The position numbers and the translations under genes were made by a program. A DNA stretch of 5,072 nucleotides from PWQG01 sp041685555. GTDB lineage: Bacteria > Pseudomonadota > Gammaproteobacteria > Pseudomonadales > Pseudohongiellaceae. The stretch lies in the NCBI GenBank assembly GCA_041685555.1, contig JAWLFN010000202.1, positions 1-5,072 on the forward strand, in the 5' to 3' direction. Positions 1-5,072 of this stretch are shown here, piece after piece; position 1 is the first letter of the stretch; each line of letters begins with the position of its first letter. The notes under the pieces are model-generated. The model ran no database searches. It had not been told where the DNA came from and saw only the letters and a program-made list of their open reading frames with translations.

Positions 1-356
1 CCGCCGTCGGGACCGTGCAGCTGTCGCGCCTGCTCCAGCGCCGGCTGATACAGCGCATCACCGAAGTCCTGCAGCAGCAGGAAACCCTCATCCAGATCAG
101 CGGCCAGTACCGCCGGGGCCGGCACGCCATGAGCGAGCAGCCGCTGGGCCACCAGCACAAACGGACGACAGTCCTCCTGTGCTGGTGGCGCATCCATCAC
201 CAGGTACTGGTACGGCGGCTGTTCCAGGTGCAGCCGGAAATAGCGGCGGAAACTGGCATCGCCGCCCATCGGCTCGATACGATGGCCGCCCGGACCGTGC
301 CGCCCGCGCACCACCCGGTCTGCCCATTCGCGCAGTCTGTCCTGTCTTTCGTCCAT
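1..356 (-). CDS. amgK: N-acetylmuramate/N-acetylglucosamine kinase AmgK, N-terminal part (truncated by window edge)
   Basis: The minus strand reads open from an ATG at 356 to the left edge, giving 118 codons of an aminoglycoside-phosphotransferase-fold kinase. The protein begins MDERQDRLREWADRVV. It carries a glycine-rich GGDASFRRYFR nucleotide-binding segment at residues 31-41, VMDAPP at 53-58 followed by EDCRPF, and FLLLQDFGD at 92-100. These are hallmarks of AmgK, which phosphorylates the anomeric hydroxyl of MurNAc and GlcNAc in the cytoplasm so that MurU can make UDP-MurNAc in peptidoglycan recycling. The catalytic HGD-type loop and the C-terminal two thirds lie outside the window; the family is usually about 330-350 residues. 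A GAAGGG ribosome-binding site 10 nt upstream supports this start. Divergent placement next to lptD matches Pseudomonas, where murU follows amgK; that gene is not visible here. The alternative is a generic phosphotransferase of the same family, but motifs plus context favour AmgK. Confidence 0.9.
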   Translation of the reverse strand, partial: MDERQDRLREWADRVVRGRHGPGGHRIEPMGGDASFRRYFRLHLEQPPYQYLVMDAPPAQEDCRPFVLVAQRLLAHGVPAPAVLAADLDEGFLLLQDFGDALYQPALEQARQLHGPDG

Positions 357-366
357 TCCGTCCGTA

Positions 367-372
367 CCCTTC
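367..372 (-). promoter_or_regulatory. Ribosome binding site of amgK
   Basis: On the minus strand the bases read GAAGGG, a purine-rich Shine-Dalgarno-like hexamer, 10 nt before the ATG at 356. It supports this ATG as the amgK start. Function is inferred from composition and spacing only. Confidence 0.5.
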
Positions 373-399
373 ACCTTTGCTTTCACAGGGCAATACATT
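370..399 (+). promoter_or_regulatory. Candidate weak sigma-70-like promoter for lptD
   Basis: TTCACC at 370-375 matches four of six bases of the -35 consensus, and TACATT at 394-399 matches four of six of the -10 consensus, with an 18-base spacer. Transcription would start near 406, leaving a leader of about 37 nt before the lptD ATG. Matches this weak occur by chance, so this is only a candidate based on position and composition. Confidence 0.25.
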
Positions 400-425
400 A
401 TCATGCCCCGGTTCGCACCATTCTA
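397..425 (-). promoter_or_regulatory. Candidate promoter for amgK
   Basis: The minus strand reads GATAAT at 402-397, five of six matches to the -10 consensus. A poor -35 (TAGAAT at 425-420, three of six) lies 17 bases upstream. Start of transcription would fall near 390, giving a leader of about 34 nt. The -10 element shares bases 397-399 with the candidate plus-strand -10 of lptD, so the two promoters, if real, could not be occupied at the same time. The -10 is good but the -35 is weak, so an activator or another sigma factor may be involved. Confidence 0.3.
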
Positions 426-442
426 TTGGATTGCCCGCCATA

Positions 443-2908
443 ATGCAGTGTCCGAGACCCGTCATCCGTCTGACAGCCGCCGCCCTGCTGGTTCTGTCAG
501 GCCACTCGACGGGACAGGAAGCGGACAACGACGAGGCCCGCACGGACTGGGTCTCGCGCGACCGGCTGACACCGGAACAGGCGGCCGAACTGCCCACCGC
601 CTGCTGCGGCCGCTTCATCGAGCCACTGCGCGAAGACCCCTACGCCGAAGCCGACCCGGAACAGTCACCCACCGTCATCGATGCCCCGGCCGGACTGCGG
701 CGCGAAGCCGACGGCGAACTGCACCTCAACGGACCGGTACGACTGCTGCAGGGCTACCGCTCCATCAACGCCAGTGGCTCGGCGACCCTGCGCGACGAGG
801 AAGAGACCATTTCCCTGCGGGGAGAGGTCGAGTTCCGCGAACCCGGCCTGCTGCTGCGTGGCGACAGCGCCTTCATCGATCAGGGCAACGAGACCGCCAC
901 GCTGCAACAGTCCGGCTTTCTGCTCTACGAGACCGGCATCCATGGCGAAGCCTCGCGTATCCACCACGACGGCGAGTCGGGCCTGATCACGGTCAGCAAC
1001 AGCGCCCTGAGCCGCTGCGAACCGGGCCATGAGTTCTGGGTGCTGCATTCACGCGAACTGGACATCGACAGCGAGGCCGGCATGGGCTATGCCCGCGACG
1101 TCACCCTGCGTATCCGCGACGTGCCCGTGTTCCGCTACCCGTTCACACTGCCGTTCCCGGTCACCGACCAGCGCACCTCCGGCTTCCTGGCACCCTCGGC
1201 CAGCACCCGGCGCCGGGGCGGACTGGACATCGCCACGCCCTATTACTTCAACCTGGCCCCTCACTACGATGCCACGGTGACGCCGCGCATCCTCAGCGAA
1301 CGCGGCCCCATGCTGGAAAGCGAGTTCCGTTACCTGTCGCAGTGGTCGCTGAACCGCATCACCACCGCCTGGATGCCCGACGATGCCAAATACGATCCGG
1401 CGCTGGCGGATCTGCCCGACGACCGCTCCCCGCCCGTCAACAGCCGCTGGTTCCTGGGCCTGGAACACGAAGGCATGCTGGGGCGGCAGTTCCGTACACA
1501 GCTGGACTACAATGCCGTCAGCGACCGTGACTACTTCCGCGACATGGGCACCAGTGGCCTGAACCTGGACACGCGCTCGCACCTGAACCGCGAAGGCAGC
1601 GTGCAATGGTTCAGCCGGGACTGGCAGACCACTGCCCGGGTCCAGCGCATCGACGTCATCGACCCGCTGGTGGCCGACCGCGACATCAACCGCCCCTACG
1701 ACCGCATGCCGGAACTGACCGTCAGCGGCAGCGAATCATTGCCCGGCGGACTGCAGCTGTCGCTGGATTCCGGCTTCAGCCGCTTCGACCGCGACCTGGA
1801 TCCGCGGCGCCTGTCCGCTGCACAGATCGAAGAAGGCGCCCTGGTCACCGGACAACGCACCGTGGCGGAGGCCCGGCTCAGCCGGCCATGGAGGACACCC
1901 GGCACTTTTCTGGTGCCCACGGTATCGCACCACTTCACACGATGGGATCTGGAACAGCAGGCCGTCGGCACCGGGGAGCGGCCGGATCGCGGCATCACGC
2001 GGTTCAGCCTGGATGGCGGCCTGATCTTCGAGCGCCCCGTGCCATTCGGAGACCTGAGCCTGACCCAGACACTCGAGCCGCGCCTGTACTACCTGTACAG
2101 CGAATACGAGGACCAGAGCGAACTGCCCACCTTCGACACCACACAGCGCTACCTGAGCTTCGACCAGCTGTTCCGGCCCGACCGGTTCGGTGGCCACGAC
2201 CGCGTCGGTGATGCCAACCAGATCAGTGCCGCGCTCAGTACCCGTTTCCTCGATGAGCAGGGCACCACGCGCGCCCGCGCCGACATCGGCCAGATCTTCT
2301 ATTTCGAGGACCGCCGGGTATCGCCGGACAGCCCCCTGCAGCAGTGGCAGATCGTGCAGCCGATGCAGCGCTCGCGCTCGGCACTGATCGGCCGGGGCCA
2401 ATACAATCTGTCCCGGGATTGGCGTGTGCGCGGGGACGTACAGTGGAGCCAGCAGCGCTCGCGCGTGGAGGAAGGCGCCTTCGCCCTGCGCTACCAGCGC
2501 GACCGCGACCACATCCTCAACATCGCCTACCGCTACCGCGAAAAGGCCGACTTCGAGCTGGACCGGCCCGAGACGCTGGACCCGCGGATCCGCCAGACCG
2601 ACATCTCCGCCGTATGGCCGATGAATGATAACTGGCGGTTCATCGGTCGATGGAATTACGATCACAGCAACAAACGCAATCTTGAAAGCTTTGCTGGCGT
2701 CGAATACAGTAACTGCTGCACCACCATGCGCGTGCTGGTCAGGGACTGGGTCAACGACTACGAGTTTCTCGATTCACAGGCACGCCCCAATCGCGGCATC
2801 TATTTTCAGTTCACGTTGCACGGCCTGGGCAACGTGACCGGCGCCGGCATCAGCAATCTGCTGACTGACGGCATTCCAGGTTTCAGGGAGTATCCAATTA
2901 ATGAGTAG
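443..2908 (+). CDS. lptD: LPS-assembly outer membrane protein LptD
   Basis: LptD (OstA/Imp) is the outer-membrane beta-barrel that, with the lipoprotein LptE as plug, passes lipopolysaccharide from the periplasmic Lpt bridge into the outer leaflet. The product is 821 residues, within the usual 750-950. Residues 1-24 form a signal peptide with a hydrophobic core TAAALLVLSG and probable cleavage after SxG at 24. A charged, mostly acidic linker follows to about 80. The LptA-like beta-jellyroll spans about 80-225 and ends at the conserved FRYPFTLPFPVTDQRTSGFL (230-249). The barrel fills about 260-821, with YSNCCTTMRV at 755-764 bearing the conserved C-terminal cysteine pair. Mature cysteines are C54, C55, C192, C758 and C759, so the E. 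coli-type disulfide pattern is possible. The reading frame extends upstream to 179, but that part runs antisense through amgK and lacks a signal peptide. The ATG at 443 is therefore chosen although its ribosome site is weak (GGA 12 nt before). surA follows with an 8-nt overlap. Codon use shifts to lower GC near 2620-2800. Confidence 0.97.
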   Translation: MQCPRPVIRLTAAALLVLSGHSTGQEADNDEARTDWVSRDRLTPEQAAELPTACCGRFIEPLREDPYAEADPEQSPTVIDAPAGLRREADGELHLNGPVRLLQGYRSINASGSATLRDEEETISLRGEVEFREPGLLLRGDSAFIDQGNETATLQQSGFLLYETGIHGEASRIHHDGESGLITVSNSALSRCEPGHEFWVLHSRELDIDSEAGMGYARDVTLRIRDVPVFRYPFTLPFPVTDQRTSGFLAPSASTRRRGGLDIATPYYFNLAPHYDATVTPRILSERGPMLESEFRYLSQWSLNRITTAWMPDDAKYDPALADLPDDRSPPVNSRWFLGLEHEGMLGRQFRTQLDYNAVSDRDYFRDMGTSGLNLDTRSHLNREGSVQWFSRDWQTTARVQRIDVIDPLVADRDINRPYDRMPELTVSGSESLPGGLQLSLDSGFSRFDRDLDPRRLSAAQIEEGALVTGQRTVAEARLSRPWRTPGTFLVPTVSHHFTRWDLEQQAVGTGERPDRGITRFSLDGGLIFERPVPFGDLSLTQTLEPRLYYLYSEYEDQSELPTFDTTQRYLSFDQLFRPDRFGGHDRVGDANQISAALSTRFLDEQGTTRARADIGQIFYFEDRRVSPDSPLQQWQIVQPMQRSRSALIGRGQYNLSRDWRVRGDVQWSQQRSRVEEGAFALRYQRDRDHILNIAYRYREKADFELDRPETLDPRIRQTDISAVWPMNDNWRFIGRWNYDHSNKRNLESFAGVEYSNCCTTMRVLVRDWVNDYEFLDSQARPNRGIYFQFTLHGLGNVTGAGISNLLTDGIPGFREYPINE
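2885..2890 (+). promoter_or_regulatory. Ribosome binding site of surA inside lptD
   Basis: AGGGAG lies 10 nt before the surA ATG at 2901 and is embedded in the last codons of lptD. With the 8-nt gene overlap, it suggests that ribosomes finishing lptD help start surA (translational coupling). Inference from position and composition. Confidence 0.5.
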
Positions 2909-4220
2909 ACCAACACGTCCAATCGCATCCGCCATCCTGCTGCTGACCGGCTGGCTGCTGACGGCTCCGGGCATCGCCCTGGCGCAGACGGCCGAGTCAC
3001 CCCAGCGCGAGGTTCTGGATCGGGTCGTGGCCATCGTGGACGAAGGCGTCATCCTGCAGAGCGAGCTGGAAAACCGCCTGCAACAGGCCCGGGAACGCGC
3101 CCGGCAATCCGAGCAGCGCCTGCCGCCGGCGGACGTGCTGCGCGAACAGATCATGGAATCGCTGATCGTCGAGAACCTGCAGCTGCAATGGGCCGAGCGG
3201 GTTGGCATCCGCATCGACGATGACACCCTGAACCAGGTCATGGGCAACATCGCGTCGCAGAACAACATGAGCTTCGATCAGTACGTCAATGCCCTGCAGC
3301 AGGCCGGTCGCTACCAGGAGACCCGCGAGCAGATCCGCCGCGAACTGGCGATCAACGAGGTGCAGCGCGGCATGGTCAACCGTCGCATCAACATCACCGA
3401 GCAGGAAATCGAGAACTACCTCGACTCCGAGCAGGGCCGCTCGTCCATGGAACCGGACTACCTGGTCGATCAGTTGCTGGTGCCGGTCACCGGAGGCGAC
3501 AGTCCTCAACGCATCGAAGCCAAGGAAGAATACGCCCGCGACCTGTACCGGCGCATCCAGCAGGGCGAGCCATTCGCCGATGTCCGGATGAGCGCCCAAC
3601 AGGGTAGCGACGGCATCGAGGCCAGTGGCAGCGAGCTGGGCTGGCGCAAGCGCGAAGAACTGCCTTCCCTGTTCGCCGAGGTGGTGCCGGACATGCAAAT
3701 GGGCGAGGCCCATGCGCCGCTGCGCAGTTCCAACGGCTTCCATGTCCTGTACCTGCGCGATGTGCGCGGCGACTCCAACCGCCTGGTCAATCAGGTGCGC
3801 GCCCGCCACATCCTGATCAGCCCCAGCGAGATCCGCACCGAAACCCAGGCGCAGCGGCTGGCCGAGGAGCTGTACGAGCAGATCCAGGACGGCGAGAGCT
3901 TCTCCGCCCTGGCCCGCCAGTACTCCGATGACGACAACTCGGTGGTGGCCGGTGGCGACATGGGCTGGGCCAGCGAGGGCGGCATGCCGCCCCAGTTCGA
4001 GGAGCGCATCAGCGATCTGGAACCCGGCAAGGTCACCGAGCCGTTCCGCACCGACTTCGGCTGGCACATCGCCGAGGTGATGGAGCGTCGCGAGCGCGAC
4101 CTGAGCCAGCAGTACCGGCGGCAACTGGCCGAGAATGCCATCCGCGAACGCAAGTTCAATATCGAGCTGGAGAACTGGCTGGTGGAGCTGCGTGACGAAG
4201 CCTACGTGGAGATGCTCTGA
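2901..4220 (+). CDS. surA: Periplasmic chaperone / peptidyl-prolyl cis-trans isomerase SurA
   Basis: SurA binds unfolded outer-membrane proteins in the periplasm, LptD among its main clients, and hands them to the BAM complex. The product has 439 residues, close to the 428 of E. coli. Residues 1-28 are a signal peptide ending in the cleavage motif ALA before Q29. The N-terminal chaperone domain covers about 37-170 and opens with LDRVVAIVDEGVILQSEL. Parvulin domain 1 spans about 187-288 and contains ELGW (245-248) and NGFHVLYL (278-285), but the usual HILI strand reads QLLV (191-194). Parvulin domain 2 spans about 300-395, with canonical ARHILISPS (301-309), GGDMGWASEG (351-360) and FGWHIAEV (386-393). 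A C-terminal helix (about 400-435) completes the chaperone core. The ATG at 2901 has AGGGAG 10 nt upstream and places the signal peptide correctly. It overlaps the lptD stop by 8 nt, and pdxA follows 12 nt after its stop, so the three are probably cotranscribed. The identification is firm. Confidence 0.97.
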   Translation: MSRPTRPIASAILLLTGWLLTAPGIALAQTAESPQREVLDRVVAIVDEGVILQSELENRLQQARERARQSEQRLPPADVLREQIMESLIVENLQLQWAERVGIRIDDDTLNQVMGNIASQNNMSFDQYVNALQQAGRYQETREQIRRELAINEVQRGMVNRRINITEQEIENYLDSEQGRSSMEPDYLVDQLLVPVTGGDSPQRIEAKEEYARDLYRRIQQGEPFADVRMSAQQGSDGIEASGSELGWRKREELPSLFAEVVPDMQMGEAHAPLRSSNGFHVLYLRDVRGDSNRLVNQVRARHILISPSEIRTETQAQRLAEELYEQIQDGESFSALARQYSDDDNSVVAGGDMGWASEGGMPPQFEERISDLEPGKVTEPFRTDFGWHIAEVMERRERDLSQQYRRQLAENAIRERKFNIELENWLVELRDEAYVEML

Positions 4221-4224
4221 GGGG
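4219..4224 (+). promoter_or_regulatory. Ribosome binding site of pdxA overlapping the surA stop
   Basis: GAGGGG lies 8 nt before the ATG at 4233 and uses the last two bases of the surA stop codon. It fixes the pdxA start and leaves no room for a terminator or promoter between the genes. The adjoining GGGGCCCC (4221-4228) is a short palindrome without a loop or U-tract. Confidence 0.6.
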
Positions 4225-4232
4225 CCCCGCGG

Positions 4233-5072
4233 ATGAGTCTGCGCATCGCCATCACAGCCGGTGAACCCGCCGGCATCGGCCCCGACCTCTGCATACAGCT
4301 CGCCGGCGCGCTGGCCGACGGTTCACTGGACCTGGCCGGCGCGGAACTGGTGCTGATCTGCGACCCGGACCTGCTGGTCCGGCGCGCCCGGCACCTGGGC
4401 CACAACCTGACCCTGCCGGAATGGTCCCCCGATGCCGCCACCACCGGACTGTCCATCCTGCCGGTCACACTGCCCGGCGAGGACCGCCCCGGCCATATGG
4501 ACCCGGCCCATGCCCCGTGGATCCTGGACACCCTGCGCACCGCCATCCGCGGCTGCCGCGACGGCCGCTTCGAGGCCATGGTCACCGGACCGGTCAACAA
4601 GGCCGTGATCAACGAAGCCGGCATCCCCTTCAGCGGCCATACCGAGTTCCTGGCCGAGCACTGCGACACCGCCCGCACCGTGATGATGCTGGCCACCGAG
4701 GGCCTGCGCGTGGCCCTGCTCACCACCCACCTGCCGCTGCGCCAGGTGGCCGAAGCCGTCACCGCGCCGGCGCTGGAGGAGACGCTGGACATTCTGCACC
4801 GGGACCTGCAGCGACACTTCGGCATCGAATCGCCCCGCATCACGGTCTGCGGCCTCAACCCGCATGCCGGCGAGGGCGGCCACATGGGCCGCGAGGAGAT
4901 CGACGTCATCGAACCGGTGCTGGAACGGCTGCGCGCCGGAGGCATGCGCCTGCGCGGCCCGCTGCCCGCCGACACCCTGTTCACACCGCCCATCCTGGCC
5001 GACACCGATGCCGTGCTGGCCATGTATCACGATCAGGGCCTGCCGGTATTGAAGTACAAGGGCTTCGGCAAC
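4233..5072 (+). CDS. pdxA: 4-hydroxythreonine-4-phosphate dehydrogenase PdxA (3' end beyond window)
   Basis: PdxA oxidises 4-phosphohydroxy-L-threonine with NAD(P)+. The product decarboxylates to 3-amino-1-hydroxyacetone phosphate, which PdxJ uses to make pyridoxine 5'-phosphate in DXP-dependent vitamin B6 synthesis. It is a cytoplasmic, metal-dependent homodimer. The frame is open from the ATG at 4233 to the right edge, giving 280 codons of an expected 325-335; there is no stop because the window ends. Visible signatures are RIAITAGEPAGIGPDL at 4-19, VTGPVNKAVINEAGIPFSGH at 117-136 followed by T137 (substrate-binding His-Thr pair), TTHLPLR at 164-170, GLNPHAGEGGHMGREE at 207-222 and AMYHDQGLPVLKYKGFG at 263-279. 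The three metal-ligand histidines fall at 166, 211 and 266 and the substrate lysine at 274, the same numbers as in E. coli PdxA. A GAGGGG ribosome site 8 nt upstream supports the start. It lies 12 nt after surA and is probably cotranscribed; ksgA and apaG commonly come next in this order. Confidence 0.96.
   Translation, partial: MSLRIAITAGEPAGIGPDLCIQLAGALADGSLDLAGAELVLICDPDLLVRRARHLGHNLTLPEWSPDAATTGLSILPVTLPGEDRPGHMDPAHAPWILDTLRTAIRGCRDGRFEAMVTGPVNKAVINEAGIPFSGHTEFLAEHCDTARTVMMLATEGLRVALLTTHLPLRQVAEAVTAPALEETLDILHRDLQRHFGIESPRITVCGLNPHAGEGGHMGREEIDVIEPVLERLRAGGMRLRGPLPADTLFTPPILADTDAVLAMYHDQGLPVLKYKGFGN

Larger units (their letters stand above)
357..442. promoter_or_regulatory. Divergent amgK-lptD intergenic control region
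   Basis: These 86 bases separate the start codons of amgK (minus) and lptD (plus) and must carry the control signals for both, unless one is driven from further away inside the opposite gene. The stretch is clearly less GC-rich than the flanking genes, with an AT-rich core around 391-404. I see no strong sigma-70 promoter, no obvious sigma-E type promoter for lptD (as known in E. coli), no long inverted repeat and no terminator. The weak hexamers that can be seen are listed separately. Confidence 0.7.

Noticed and set aside
179..442. 88-codon N-terminal extension of the lptD frame
   Set aside because: It runs through the opposite strand of amgK and reads as Pro/Arg/Ala-rich noise. It would also bury the signal peptide that begins at the ATG at 443.
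15..443. Plus-strand open frame across the left edge
   Set aside because: It is the antisense shadow of amgK, whose motifs are clear on the minus strand.
403..1032. 209-residue plus-strand frame starting 40 nt before lptD
   Set aside because: Beyond its first residues it is a +1-type shadow of lptD with an Arg/Pro/Ala-rich sequence and no known motif.
1736..2665. 309-residue open frame on the minus strand, antisense to lptD
   Set aside because: It is covered by the lptD barrel coding sequence, with low-complexity composition typical of a shadow frame and no ribosome site or motif that I can recognise.
2997..4124. 375-residue open frame on the minus strand, antisense to surA
   Set aside because: It lies wholly within surA, whose domains are unmistakable. 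Its Ala/Val/Leu/Gly-rich product shows no recognisable motif and is what an antisense frame of a GC-rich gene typically gives.
4221..4232. GGGGCCCC palindrome between surA and pdxA considered as a terminator or operator
   Set aside because: It has no loop and no U-tract, and it overlaps the pdxA ribosome site. It is better explained by GC-rich composition.
4202..5023. Minus-strand open frames opposite pdxA
   Set aside because: The plus strand encodes PdxA with all the expected metal and substrate residues. The minus frames are Ser/Arg-rich or Gly/Gln-rich shadows.
1..5072. Search for a new defence system, mobile element, CRISPR array, tRNA or riboswitch
   Set aside because: All but 98 bases are explained by four conserved genes in a known order. 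I saw no direct repeats, inverted ends, transposase motifs or RNA-like folds.

Overview
This window looks like a conserved, housekeeping stretch of a GC-rich gammaproteobacterial chromosome. It carries the familiar order amgK (divergent), then lptD, surA and pdxA. The same order occurs in Pseudomonas and other gammaproteobacteria outside the enterics. Coding GC is high (about 65-70 % in the lines I counted) and the secreted part of LptD is rich in acidic residues. A halophilic or otherwise environmental gammaproteobacterium (Ectothiorhodospiraceae-like or Halomonas-like) is possible, but I cannot place the genus from this sequence.

Layout. Bases 1-356 (minus strand) hold the first 118 codons of amgK, the anomeric MurNAc/GlcNAc kinase of peptidoglycan recycling; the rest lies beyond the left edge. 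Bases 357-442 are a short, relatively AT-rich divergent intergenic region, the only non-coding stretch of note, with weak promoter-like hexamers on both strands. Bases 443-2908 (plus) encode the complete outer-membrane LPS translocon LptD. Its stop overlaps by 8 nt the start of surA (2901-4220), the periplasmic chaperone/peptidyl-prolyl isomerase that helps deliver LptD and other beta-barrel proteins. Twelve bases later pdxA starts (4233), the 4-phosphohydroxy-L-threonine dehydrogenase of vitamin B6 synthesis, which runs open off the right edge.

How they fit together. lptD and surA are functionally coupled: SurA escorts unfolded LptD to the BAM machinery, and LptD inserts LPS into the outer leaflet. 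Overlap and tight spacing indicate one lptD-surA-pdxA transcript. amgK, read the other way from the same control region, supplies recycled cell-wall sugar phosphates. The divergent region therefore sits between two branches of envelope biogenesis.

I found no mobile element, CRISPR array, RNA gene, convincing terminator or unknown system. The points worth a second look are modest: the cysteine layout of LptD, a substituted first parvulin domain in SurA, a compositional dip at the 3' end of lptD, and the compact divergent control region.
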